This document shows, one piece after another, positions 22,610-34,760 of a stretch of 64,000 nucleotides of DNA. The notes under the pieces were generated by a model. It was not told where the DNA came from, did not search any database, and saw nothing but the letters and a program-made list of their open reading frames with translations. The stretch is taken from the NCBI GenBank assembly GCA_951394405.1, contig OX596337.1:2666001-2730000 (forward strand). The letters are read 5' to 3'. The first letter of the stretch is position 1; every line of letters starts with the position of its first letter. This stretch comes from Coprinellus micaceus. Taxonomy: Eukaryota > Basidiomycota > Agaricomycetes > Agaricales > Psathyrellaceae. The position numbers were made by a program, and so were the translations under genes.

Positions 22610-24221
22610 ATGTTCATAGACCAGGCCCCACCAGATGCCTCGTCTTTCCATGAAGACATGCTGAGGGTGTCTGACAGGCTTCCCACCGAGGAGGAGCGCC
22701 GTCGAGTCCGTCATTTGGACATTCAGGCCCTCCATGACTCTCTCTCCGACGACCACCTCGCCGACGTTATTCTCCAGTGCCCTCTCCTTGAGTCTCTCGT
22801 GCTCTCGGGTGCTCCGGAGACCACTGATCGCACCGTCGTGCTTCTCGCTCAGAATGCGACACACCTGCACGGTTTAAACCTCTCGAACTGTGTCGAGGTT
22901 ACAGACGTCGGTATTCTGGAGCTGACGAATAAATCCCTTCCGCTGCAGTGGCTCTTTCTCAATGGTGTCACCGGACTGACTGACCCCTCTATATCTGCCA
23001 TCGCCAAAACTTGTTCCCGCCTCGTGGAACTCGAGCTCTGTGATCTTCCCCTCCTCACTCCGCTCGCAGTGCGAGATGTCTGGTCCTACTCCAGGTCCGT
23101 ATCGCCGCAAGGTTTCCTTCCCTCTCGATTAGCTTTCCTCGGGCTCTGTTCTGACGAATCTTTTGCGTTGCGGCAGGAAGCTTCGCACCTTGCGATTGGC
23201 CAATTGCCCACTCCTTTCCGACAAAGCCTTCCCCGCACCCCCCTCAGCTGAGCCCCCGCCAGACACCGCGAACAGTGAGAAGCCCCTTCCACATCGCCCC
23301 ACGACGTGGCTGGAAAACCTCCCTCCCCTTATTCTGCGGCACAACACTGAGAATCTACGCGTTCTTGACCTCTCGGCGTGCAAGGTCACTGACGATGCTG
23401 TCGACGGCATTGTGACGCACGCTCCCAGGATCCAGACCCTGATACTCTCGGGATGCATCATGCTCACGGACAAGTCTCTCGAGAGTATATGCAAACTCGG
23501 CGATCACCTCGACGTCCTCATGCTGGCCCATGTCTCCAATATCACCGACCGGGCCATCTTTCAAATCGCTCGATCCTGTCCCCAACTCAGATGTGTCGAT
23601 GTGGCCTGTGAGTGTTTGCTCCATAATAGTCTTGATTACACCATTGGGACGCCTCACTGAACTAACCTTTCATGCAACCCAATCAACAATGTTACGATCC
23701 CCTCCAGTCTGTCGCAACTTAACGGACATGGCGGTATTCGAGTTGGCCTGTCTAACTCGACTCCGGCGCCTTAGCCTAGTCCGAGTCCACAAGATCACGG
23801 ACCTTGCTGTCTGCGCCCTTGCCGAGCAAGCTAGCCAATTAGAGCGACTTCATTTGTCATATTGCGATCAACTCTCGCTCGATTCCATCCACCTCCTACT
23901 TCGCAAGTCGCGTCATCTGCAACACTTAACTGCAACAGGGGTACCGGCATTTCGCAGGCAAGGTGTCCACAGGTTCTCCGATCCGCCTCCCCCGGTACGC
24001 CCTTTCGTTGAACCCATTGAAGAGTTCTAGTTCATTTTACTTCTCCGACTTGCTTCTAGACTTCGACCCAAGACCAGCAGGCAGCATTTCGAGTGTTTAC
24101 GGGGGACAGGGTAGCGGCCCTCCGAAAATTCCTGGATAAAGAAGAGCAGCGACAACGGGACGCAGAGGCGAAGAACATACCCTTTGTTCCCCGCGACGAC
24201 GATAAACTGGACCTGTACTGA
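22610..24221 (+). CDS. GRR1-like leucine-rich-repeat protein lacking the F-box
   Basis: Four exons: 22610-23094, 23177-23607, 23708-23994, 24060-24221; 454 aa. Cysteine-type LRRs run from the N-terminus (ESLVLSGAPETTDRTV, LHGLNLSNCVEVTD, LRVLDLSACKVTDDAV, LILSGCIMLTDKSL, LERLHLSYCDQLS). The closest relative visible is GRR1 at 4377-7245: LSYCDQ, the GVPAFR block and the helical tail (AAFRVFTGDRVAALRKFL versus SAQRLSFCVFSGKGIAQLRAYL) correspond. No F-box precedes the LRRs; 22412-22609 contains none in any frame, and the long Pro-rich GRR1 tail is also missing. It therefore probably cannot join an SCF complex by itself. The start is the first ATG of the frame. Confidence 0.85.
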
Positions 24222-25552
24222 TGATGATATTCACGCTACCATCCATTACCCGAATCCCCGCATACAATAACCACCCCATCTGTTTCTTTCGGAATACATA
24301 CTTGATACCCGTTCGGATCTATACACTGCACTTGCTTTACCTACTACATATTCAGCATATTACTGTAGAGTCTCTGACGACGGTCAGCGCCTGTGATTAT
24401 CTATCGCATACATCCTTTCTATCAGGGCACTTAAAGTGGCGCCCTAGTCCTGTTCCCTGTTATGAAGGTCATGCTCCAGAGATGACAGGTAGCCTCAGAG
24501 TTGAACGCTGACTACCCAGGGTTGGCTATACCACCATGCTAGCTGCGAGGCCTTCCGACTCGCTGGGGTAACGGGTTGGCGCTCGCTCACCCCGATCACT
24601 GTGGAGTTTGATCGGGTCACCCGAAAGAGGACGGGCGCCTACCAGAACCGCACATGGTTGGTTTCAGTGCAAGTGGGGTTCTGAGGCGGCGAACCCGACT
24701 CACTACCAAGAGGTACTCCAAGTCTCGGTACGGTTTGGATTCAAAGCTCGTCTTTATCCGGCGTCCTAGTTACTGCCCGTCGTGCAAGCATCCGAACACT
24801 GTCGAGGTGTACAAACACGAGCGTGATATGAAACTTTCGACATGGAGCGCACTCTTGTCTGTAATGACGCTTCGCGAAACTGTGAAAGCGATGCTCGCAT
24901 GAGAGTCGCATGAAAATGCCTGTTTGCACTTGATCGACGACTCCTATGATCGTCCTCGAAAGCTCAAGTTGGACAGGCCAAGCGATATCCCGATCGCGCC
25001 AAAGACAGGGGGTAGTAATTAATTCGCCGCGGGCCTTGACACAACGTGAGGAGACAAAGGTGTGGACAAGGGATCGGGCTAGAGTTCTCCTGGAATCGTG
25101 GCCGTGCTTGGCGGACACACCAGGGCCTCGCCCCGTCGGTTGGCTCATGGCGACCGTTTCTGGGGAAAGGCGGCACGTTCTGGGGAGAGTTTGAGCGCCG
25201 AGAGGCACCGAAGGTGGGCTTCTGAAACCATGGCAGTGGCCGATATATATCTCTCTCACCGAGACAGCCATGTCCTTAACGCCCGTGGCTTTCCATAGCA
25301 TCACACACACTGAAACCACCCTTCTTTGTCATTCCCCCTGCCAGGCACGGAACCGGTTCTGGGCAAGTGTTCAGGGTGCTGGTCACTGCGTGTCTCTCTA
25401 TTACTTAAATCGAGAGTCGGGGAGATAGCCCATCCGGAGGGTTGGGGCTGGCACTGGCAGCCATCTTTCCAATCCCTTTCCCGTGAGTTAACTTCTCCTT
25501 TCATTCATTCTTTCAGAGCTCACCGAAAGGGCGTGTCGACTGGGCCTTTTAG
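24222..25552. other. Intergenic, 1.3 kb, no supported gene
   Basis: Frames up to 192 codons exist (for example minus 25319-24741) but show no domain, no compositional signature and no splice-consistent extension, and are left uncalled. Near 25236 there is a GATATATATCTC tract, a possible TATA-type element for the downstream RhoGEF. The stretch at 25480-25517 ends in TTCATTCATTCTTTCAG and could be a 5' UTR splice acceptor. Confidence 0.4.
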
Positions 25553-28500
25553 ATGGAGGCTCTCCGACCAGATGTTTTCGTAGTCCTCGAATCGCCAGAG
25601 CCAGGATCTATTGCGACAATCGGTTCCAGTACGATGGACCCTGGCGAGGCACCTCAGAAACGTTGGTCGCAGTCTCGGCACGGCAATCGAGGGTTCCTGC
25701 CTCTCCCTCCCATCCAGGCCTCGCCCATGGAGACTCCGTGCGCTAGTATGTGTGCTGGGGACAGTAGTGCAGGGACCTCTTCAACAAATGGCGTATCCGT
25801 TCGCGTCGTGGTATCTGCCCCCACGTGGATATCCACTCCCCCAACTCCCCCTACGAAATTAACGCGTCATTCCAGCGCTTGTTTCCCTCAACGGACGGCA
25901 CCGACAACACCGGCGTTTTCCCCTTTGGCCTCATTTCCTGCCTCGATGCACACACATGCGCTCGTTGGACAGGCAACTCGATTGAAAAGATGTATTTCAG
26001 TCCCTAACCTCCTTGGGCGGAGTCGTTCCATTCCAGGTCCCCCTCTGAGGGGCTCTACGTCCTTTCCCTCAAACCCGCCTTTCTTCAAACGGACGATGGG
26101 CCTTCACTATACCCCTGACATTGACTCCGACGTTGACGACAGAGCTGTCTCGCCTCGGCCAAAGGCGATTTTCCATATATCGAACCCAACGACCGACAAC
26201 GAGGATGAAGGCGGATTTCACTCAGCGGGGTCTCGCCCGCAGAGCATCAACGAAGATACCAGTCCGGACGAGAGTTGGGCCACCGAAAAACCGGGGGACG
26301 TTTGGGGACAGGAGAAGAGCAAGGACTCGCTCAGGAAGTTCCACGCCTTGAAGGAGTTGCTGTCGACGGAGATGGGATATTTGATAGACCTCAAGGCCTT
26401 CGTGACGGTGAGCGATGAAGCAGCTCCGAGAATGATGCAGAGCTCACTGTTTTCTAAATCCCATCAGGTCTACCTTCGCAATCTTCCGACACTTGTGACT
26501 AGATCGCCGACCTTGTCAACCTTCGGACGTGCTTCAACCTTTACATCCAGTGCTTGGGCTTCGTCTAGTCACCTCCAACCCGGCACCAACCCTTCTTCTA
26601 CGACCTCTGACGCCGCCAATTCTCCCCTGTCAGCATCACCGAGCAAGGAGCCTGCTAAACCCAACGGTCGTTACCTCTTCACTGACAGTGAACTTGAGCT
26701 TGTGTCCCGAAACGCCGAGGAAATTCTGCAACTGCATGAGCGCTTTCTCATAGAATTGCAAGAAACTCTTGAGCCCCTGGGTTTCTCTGTGCATGAAGAC
26801 ATCGATGAGCCGCCAACCCCAGACCAGCTGTATCACCTGGAGTCGGCCGTCCGGATTGTGTCATCCAAGTTTGCTACTGAAGTACGGGCCCCACCACTCA
26901 TGTGATCATTTCCTTAACCGTTTGACAGGCATCTCGCTTTAATGCATACCAAACCTTCTGCGCAGGGCATCCCGAAGCTCTCGATCTCGTTCGAAGGGTG
27001 TCGCAGCAGCATCCTGTCGAATGGGAGGCCTTTGAGCAACGGTGCTCTTCCATGGTCCCCGAGGTGGTCGAAGGGGTGAGGGTCGCACAATTCGAGCCGA
27101 AACGCCTGCCCCTGGATAGCCTCAATCCGACACTTCCCATCGAAGACCGGACGCGTGCCCTGTCCCTCCCTTCGTTGGACTCCGCCGTTCGAACCCTCCG
27201 GATGCGTTACCCTTCTTCCGCCACTGTTCCCCGTCCCGAAATAAAACGGGAGAGCCCTGTCCACCGCATCGCCTTCATGGACTACCTCATCAAGCCTGTC
27301 CAGCGGATTTGCAAATATCCTCTGCTCTTCGACCAGATTTTGAGCAGCAAGGCCCTGCGCGCAATAACCGCCGCTGATACCGCCACTAGGCCTCATGTCG
27401 ATGTGATAGTCAGGAGTGCTACCCAGGCTATGCGGCATGTAGCCTCATCTGTGGACGAAGCTCGGCATCGGCAGGACGCAGCAATTCAAAGTTCATTAAT
27501 AATTTCGCGAATATTCCTTGGGATGCAAACGCTGGGCGCAGCTTCCTCCGACTCCGTCGTACAGGGCTTGACCGCCGAGTTCCTGTCCTCGCTCGGGACA
27601 TGCTTACTTGCAGGCGCCCTTGACGTGATTCACCTCCACCCACACACCCCTATCGATGCGAGCTCCAACGTGAAAGCCAAGTACTACGGCGCATTCCTGT
27701 ATATGGGCGGCTATCTGATTCTCGTAAAAGTCCTGAAGGGGAGAAGGTACGAGCCACGGTACTGGTTCAATTTATCTCAGTTAACGGTATCGGGGGTAGA
27801 TGAAGGCGAAGGTAAGCCTTTAGTATTCCCTGAATTGGTATCCAATGTATTAACGTAAATTCTAGCCCTCCTCCCCCATACTGTTCGCGTGTCTGCATGT
27901 GACCAGCAGTTCGAACTCGCGGCCTCTTGCGAGCGGGAGAAGGAGGTATGGCTTGCAGCCGTCCATTCCTCCCTTCGAGATAAGCCCACTTGGGTTAATG
28001 AACCTACCCCGAGTTTCAAACTGGACGACAAGGGTGGTCTCATGTCGGCCCTTCACTCGGAAGGCGAGTTGGTCGGTGGAGTCCTCCCAACCATTCAGTC
28101 AATTCCAGAACTCCCGAACAACAGCTCTGACGTCGACCTGTCCGAATCATTCTTCCCCCTCCTTCACTGCCCTTCCAGGAAGAACAAGCCCAGGAGACCC
28201 GGATTGGAGATGACATCCCGTTCAGAACCGTCTCCCTCGGTTCAGACCAGCCGGAGGTCGTCGACGACGTCGGTGAGGTCCATATTCGTCCCCTTGTCGG
28301 ATGCGGAATCCATCGTGATCCGTCGGTCTTCTCCTGCTGCTCGTCAACAGGTCGATCAGGCACTCCAGGACGTAATCTCTCCAGAATGTGTCACCGCGAG
28401 AAGCTACGCCTTCAGTCGTGACGCAGAGTTGTTCCGCTCCGGATCCACTGCCCTCAGCAGAACGAAGTCGCGTCTATCGAGACACGAGAGTATTCGAGTT

Positions 28501-29040
28501 CCTCGATCACGTACCTCAGATGGGCTCGATACGTTGGTCACGAAGCCATCCCCCTCCCAGCGCCGCCATATGAAGAAACTTAGTGTCTGTTCGGCGCCAT
28601 CTATGATCATCGACGAGAAGAACGTCTTTTCGAGGTCCCCTACTTCCACTTCTATCTTTTCCCCATCTTCTCAGGACACATCCTCCAATTCATCGGCAGT
28701 CCCATCACTCTCGTCTTCCGATGCATCTGCATCGTCTTCGATTAGTGCCACTCTCCTTACTCCTACTCCTCTTATCCCGCCTGACAGCGCCTTCATCAAA
28801 CCCTCGCGGTCGCTCGTCCGTGGCGTGAAGGATCTGTTCACGCTTCGCGTGGGCTCCCAGCAAACCTCCGAGCCCACCTCGTCTGTTCCTCGACCTCATC
28901 GTTGGTCTCTTGGGCGTCGTCCCAAGACAGCTCCTGCAGGTACTTCAGAGTTCCGTGGAGAGGCTACAGGTCGCTTCATTCGAACCATCAACACCTCTCA
29001 TACGACCAATTCGCAGGTCGCGGCCGCATGTATTCGTTGA
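25553..29040 (+). CDS. RhoGEF (DH domain) protein with long disordered flanks
   Basis: Four exons: 25553-26407, 26468-26881, 26929-27811, 27866-29040; 1108 aa. It should activate a Rho-family GTPase at the cortex. The DH domain spans about residues 265-590: FHALKELLSTEMGYLIDLKAFVT|VYLRNLP, then a Ser-rich insert, ELELVSRNAEEILQLHERF, and the conserved helix FMDYLIKPVQRICKYPLLFDQIL. A PH-like module follows (YYGAFLYMGGYLILVKV, RYWFNLSQLTV, FELAASCEREKEVWLAAV). The C-terminal 390 residues are Ser/Thr/Pro-rich. The first intron is 60 nt with no in-frame stop, so retention would add 20 residues inside the DH domain. The target GTPase cannot be inferred. The start might lie in an upstream exon. 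Confidence 0.85.
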
Positions 29041-29839
29041 ACCCTCCAGCCGCAGACCTTGTCGTCAGACTCGGTAAAACGGAGCACTCGATTTACGGTG
29101 TCTCCCCTCATCCTCCTGAACTTAAATTTAACACGCCCTTTAACATTATTTCCCTCGCCTCTTCCTGCCTCCCCCCTTCATCGACTTTAACAAGTGTATC
29201 ACCACTGGCCACATGTCCTACCATTCCTCTTCCACTTTCAACATTATATGTATGGTTTGTCACCATAACTTCCCATCCCCTTCTTGTGTGTCGACTTTAT
29301 GATTGATATGTTGCCTCTCTCTGTGTACACTTTGGGCCTCCGTATCGTTTACAAGGTCGAGATGAATATCATGATTTACGACTAGGTCCGGTCGAGAATG
29401 TTTTGCGTCGTGCATGCGTATGTACAGGGAAGCGAGTGGGGGGCTCGGGATGTATCGACGAAAGAGTATGTTAGGAGGTTACAGTGTCCATAAAGCCCAA
29501 TGAAATATCGACGAAAGGAAGGGTGGGTAGTAAGGTATATACGACCATGTGCATGAGCAAGGAAACACCAGTCAATAGTGTTCATCAATGAAGCATAGGT
29601 ATCGTGGACGAGGTGGAGAAGATCCAAGAAAGGTAGGGTGTCACAAGATTACAAATAATATGAGAGCAAGAGCGGGTAAATAAGTAGATGAAGGTCCGTA
29701 TGCAGAGAGATGAATGGCGACTGGTGGCAACGGTGTCGGTTGTGTACAGAAAAATGTGAATGCATCTATGTGAGAGAAAGGGAGTAGGAGGGGATGCGCG
29801 CGACGTGTTGTGAATGGATGGTATGCCAGTTTTGGGATA
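29041..29839. other. Intergenic between two convergent RhoGEF genes
   Basis: About 0.8 kb of 3' UTR material from both sides: T/C-rich on the left (TTCCTCTTCCACTTTCAACATTATATG) and, read on the other strand, AT-rich on the right. No gene is seen. Confidence 0.5.
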
Positions 29840-32800
29840 TCAAGGTATCAGGCCGTGATGGCGTAGCAGGTGTTCATATTCATTGCGCTGATGTTCAGAC
29901 TCGGCCAAGCGACGCTCCAGAGCACTGCGGAATGGTCAGTCGGGGAGACCCCCATCAGTGGTGCGAGGACGTACGATTTGTCTTTCTTCAACTGGTTCTT
30001 CTCTTCCTTGGTGGTCTTGAGGTCGTCAAGTATGGCCGGCCATGCTTTATCATCGTCAGGGAGCTGCAGGTTGGAGAACATCTCGTCGAGCTCTTCGTTG
30101 AAGGTCTCGTACATGATCTCCTTCTCGGCAGTTGCATCCGCCAAGAGCTGTTTCACGAACTCAGTTTGACGTTTGGCACTTGCGACGTCGAGGCGCATCC
30201 GTTCAAGGTCTACGAGTTTCTGTCAAGGTTGTCAACCAAAGGCGTTCCAGATAAGCGGGAAATCGTGGCTAACCTCCTTGAACTTTGAAGACATATCCTT
30301 GAGATCTCGTTGTAGGTCCTCGTTGGCTTTCAAAACCTTGGCCAAACCGTCATCTGCTTCCGTTGATAGAGAGGTCAGCGTTTGAGCTGTTTGAGCCACA
30401 ACATGGTTTGGTTGGTTGTGTTGGGACACACCGCCCGAGCTACCAGGTCTATGGTGATGTTGCTGTCTGACCGAAAATTGGTCAAGACTGCCAGAACGGT
30501 CACGGCTTCTGGGCGTGCCAATGTCCTCAAAGAGCGCTGTTCGCATCCGAAGAGGTGTCTCGCCACGCCGCATGATCATGCTCTTCATCTCCTGGATTCG
30601 TGCTTGAGCTTCCCTTGTCTGCGCGTCGATGGATCAATAGTGTCCTACGGGCAGTGACAGGGTACATACCAGAGGGGCTGGCTGCTGATGCGGGGGCGGC
30701 GTGCGCAAGGGCACAGGTTTATCGGGCGAACTGGGTCTCGTGGATGGTTCCGAACCCTCACCTTCCGGTGTGGAACCACCGCTCGTACTTGCCAGTTTTC
30801 CCACCTCGACTTTGATTTTCCTCACCGCTCGATGAGACGACTCAATCTATGAAACGGGGTCAGCACTTCGGGCTGACGGAGAAGGGGGAACTCACATCGT
30901 CCTTAGCGGAGACTACAGTCTGCAGAATATCATCCACCATCTCGACTTTGAGGGGTTGCCCTGGTGCTAAAGACTTTACCCGCGTAAACTGAGGGCTCGT
31001 CTTCTTCGAGCCACTTGTCCGTCTTGTCGACGTCGATGAATTTGACCGAGCCGGCCTGCTCAGTGGGGAGTTTTTGGCCAACGTCCGACGTGGGGTAGGC
31101 GTGGTAGGGAAAGGATGGTTGTTACGGCCATTCACAGACGTCTTCTTTTTGATAGAGAGAGGCTCGATCGTCGAGGCCGAAGAGGTCAATGATGCAACAG
31201 TTGCAATTGGAGGTCGAGGGGTCAGATCGCCGAGGCGATCTCGCCTTGACTTGGGGGAGTTCTGGCGAGTCCGTGGTATTCCAGAGCTAACCGGGAGGGA
31301 GCTGGAAAGGTTAAATGAAGGAGTATCGGGGTCAGAGAGGTCTTCAGAGAGGTCCTCGTCCGAGGACAAGGATGCGACAGATGAAGAAGTTCGCGAAGGG
31401 GGTAGTGGTGAGGGTGATCGAGGTCCACTTGGTCTCTTTACCGACTGCCGAGAGTCAGGTCGGTAATCAGAGAATGCGGGTGAATCGGGACGTTTTGAAG
31501 GTGTGCTTGGCCGAGTCAAATGGCGAAGGCTCAAAGCGTCGGTAGACATATTTCTCACAGGTTCTGGGGGAGCCTCTGTTCAATGCGATGAGTCACGGAA
31601 GTATCAGGAGGACGTAAGGCAACATGCCTTCGTATATCGTGTCCTCGACAGGTTCGTCCATATTAATCGGTGGTAGCGGCTTCCCACCAGGTTGAAGGAG
31701 ACTGTTATGTCTCGCTAGATCGAGCTGGTACTGAAGGTTGTAGTCCGAGTTGTCTTTCTGGAATGTAGGGTTCAGCGTCACCTCGTCGTCCTCTAGGTCA
31801 CTATAGTCGCTCGTCTGGTCAACTCGCTCTCGGGATTGAGACCGCGAACGAGTGAGCGACCTGGACAGCGAAGATAACGACGCAGAGGTCAATCTACTGA
31901 GGGATCCAGTTTCAGAGGCACCTCGGTCGTGCTTCCGTTTTGACGACCGTGAAGAGTAGGATGACGCATCGTCACCTACGGACGTCCCAACGGTCGAGTT
32001 TGTGCGGCCCGACTTGAACATACTGTCAGCTGTGGTTGTAGTGTGCGTTGTCCCTGACATGATGGATGCGCGGCTGGTCGCGGACTTCGTACGTCTGTGA
32101 CTAGAGATGGTGCCGCTCAAGAAGTCGCCCATAGTAGATCCAGGGCGACCGCTGAACAAGTTCCGCGAGATGGCGTCCAGTCCAAAGATCGAAGATTTCG
32201 ACCTCGAGGTGGGAGTCCCCGGCATCGAGTATTTACTACCCGTTCTAAATGTGAATAACCCAAACTGGTGGACTAGTGAAGGTGAGCCGTAATTGATGCA
32301 TGATAAAGGGGTTCCTTACTAGTCTGCACTATTCTGGATGGAACTCGATCTAGCTGGACGATGTCCTCCTCACTCTCGTCCTCAGGATCGCTAGAGCCGA
32401 CGGCGAATCGACAGAGACCGCCCGCGATAGGTTGCAATCGTATTCGAACGTAAGGAGGCCCGTTCATTCCAAATGGAACCGGATCCGCCGTACCCTCTGG
32501 GTCGATGTGTACCACACCCTTGGTCTGAAAGTAGTTAGCACACCATCAATTTCCTCCACACAATCGAGACACCTCACTTTCTTGGTCTCCTGCAAGAAGG
32601 CCGTCCGGGTGTACACATTATAATATGTCCGTGCCAACGTCGTCCTATTTGCCCTCGCCTCGACCTCCATCTCTTCTGAGCACAAGACCACCGATTGTCC
32701 CGCCCTCGCTCTGAACTTGGCCTGGACCTGCCACAGGTTCTCCAGGAACCTTCGCTTGACCGATTCCGTGTGAAGGGGGTCCATGTTGGCTGGCATAGGT

Positions 32801-34463
32801 GGAGTGACGATGATCATTTGGCGATTCGGTCTCCCTGACCACCGCTCGCTTTGATCCATTGGAGGATTTTCCAGATACACGCTCATCTCTGTGGTGGGAA
32901 ATCGTCAGTGCCGCGATTCCCCTATCCCAATTACTAAACCCATACCCGCGCCTCCTGGGTCGCTCACTACGACATCCGTCACGTCCAATACACCCTTACA
33001 CGACATCGCATGCCGCCTCTTGGGGAGTGTACCGGTCTTCGAGAGCTTCTCCATATTATCCAAGCCCGCCAGGGCTTTCCCACTCTTGTCGCCATTCGAC
33101 CTTTTGGCAATCACAAGTTTGTCATCGAATAGGAACAGCGTGCAATGCAGGATGGTAGGTGATCCAGTGCCAGGGGCTGCCGATGGATCGCCAATTACAT
33201 CCTCCACGTCGATATAATCGATGAAGCGCCGTTGGTGCGAGAAAAGGTTCGCGGGGCAGTTCTCAATTGACGATGTCAAGCAGAACATGATCATCGCCTG
33301 CTTGGTCGCGTCGTCGGCCTCCGCCTGTGCAATTTTGCTCGCGATCTCGTCCGCCTCGATGATCTTCTCGCGCTGAGGATCGTCGGGTCCCATGTACTTG
33401 AGCATGGTACGGAACAATAAGGTGTAGCGCGGTATCCGTTGCACGGGTTCCATGAGAAGTTCTCTCAAACCGACGCGGTTCTTGGGATCCGTCGATTGGT
33501 ACTTGATGTGCTGCGCACTGGGTCACCACGCGTAATTCATGAGGAAGAAGAGAGGGTACGCACTTCAATAAACTGGAGGAACCGAGAGCCGCGCTTGGTC
33601 ATCTCCCGCTCAAATATGCTTTGCGCTTCCTCCCGTTTTGCGTAGTAGTGCTTGTACTGCTCGAACCCCTTATACTCCAAGAAGTGCTTTAGCGCGACAT
33701 CGCCAACCCCTCCAACAAGGTTGGGGCCGTTCGGTGCGAGCATCTTCTCGAGATCGGTCAGGAAGGCTTCGTTGACGGGTAAGAGGTTGTCAATATTGCC
33801 GAAGAGGGTTTTGGCTTCATACGGTGCAATGATTGAGGTTTCAGAGCTGCGAGCAAAGTTGCGCAACGGATCAGCGTAGTCATTCTTGAGGATTTGGAGC
33901 CGCCGGACGTAGGAGCGCTCGCTCGTTACAAGCTCTGTGATTACGGAGTTCAGCGAGGATGTGTCTGTCAGTGCGCGCTTGCGTTGTGCTACCGGATCCT
34001 AGGAATGCGTTATCAGCGCCGGCTACGATGGAAAGCACGGGAGCGGCTGTGGCGAGGTGCTCCAGGGCGGTGAGCCTCAGAGTTCCGGGGCCTTGCCACT
34101 GAAGGCATTCGTCGATGGGTTCCCTCCCATGCGCGCGCAAAGTATGCCCACTCACTGAGGTCCCACTTGAACTTGTCCGATCCAGGGTCAACATGTTCTC
34201 CTCCTCAGACGGTAGGGGATTCCCAAGCGACAGTACGAGCTCCTGGATCTCTGAAGTTGACGATCGGCGTCAACATCCCCGCGCAACCACAGCCGGTGCT
34301 CACCATCTGGAAGTCTCCTCCCATTCTCCGAGCCTTCGACAACGACACTGCAGTAGAATGTTCGCTTGGTGACGGTTGGGGCAAGGTTGGAATCCCTCGA
34401 TCTTGTTGCGTCACCTGTTGCCAACGGCACGGTCTTTCTCGGCGACGGATTCACGAGGGCCAT
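29840..34463 (-). CDS. RhoGEF (DH-PH) protein with C-terminal coiled coil
   Basis: Thirteen exons: 34463-34304, 34250-34156, 34098-34039, 33998-33564, 33510-32946, 32888-32578, 32524-32320, 32272-~31614, ~31573-30896, 30846-30670, 30618-30274, 30219-29975, 29924-29840; about 1339 aa. The DH domain (about residues 115-330) begins LNSVITELVTSERSYVRRL and includes RGSRFLQFIE|HIKYQSTDP and LLMEPVQRIPRYTLLFRTML. A PH region follows (RFIDYIDVEDV, TLFLFDDKLVIAKR, KGVLDVTDVVV, FLENLWQVQ). A long Ser/Pro-rich linker leads to a C-terminal coiled coil (VLKANEDLQRDLKDM, ERMRLDVASAKRQ, EHQRNEYEHLLRH). Two junctions are uncertain: a 40-nt intron at 34038-33999, and the intron near 31620, either GT-AG of 40 nt or GC-AG of 52 nt. 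Likely a polarity or cytokinesis GEF; orthology not determined. Confidence 0.85.
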
Positions 34464-34760
34464 GCACGAGGATATATAAAGGGTGGCAGATAAAGGACGA
34501 GAAATGAGGGAAAGAAGAGGAGAAAGGAAAGCGTTTGAGGCAGGCGAACCACTGGCAGACAATGCACATCCACTCGAAAGTCAAAGTCTCAAGTCAACAG
34601 TGCAATCACGTGATACAAACCCGTATCGTTTGAGGCCCGGGTTCCAAAGATGGAGCCGTATCTTGTTCTCGGACAATGCATTGATTGTTATTTGCCGGCG
34701 TGTGATATCCCCTGCACCCTTCATCGTTATCTATTCATGACGCTATGCACTGATTGTCAT

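Noticed and set aside
24540..24660. GC-rich stretch with GATCACTGTGGAGTTTGATC, a possible structured RNA
   Set aside because: The palindromic pairing is short and no RNA family could be matched by eye.
24741..25319. 192-codon minus-strand frame in the gap before the first RhoGEF
   Set aside because: No domain, mixed composition, and several overlapping frames on the other strand; not supported as a gene.
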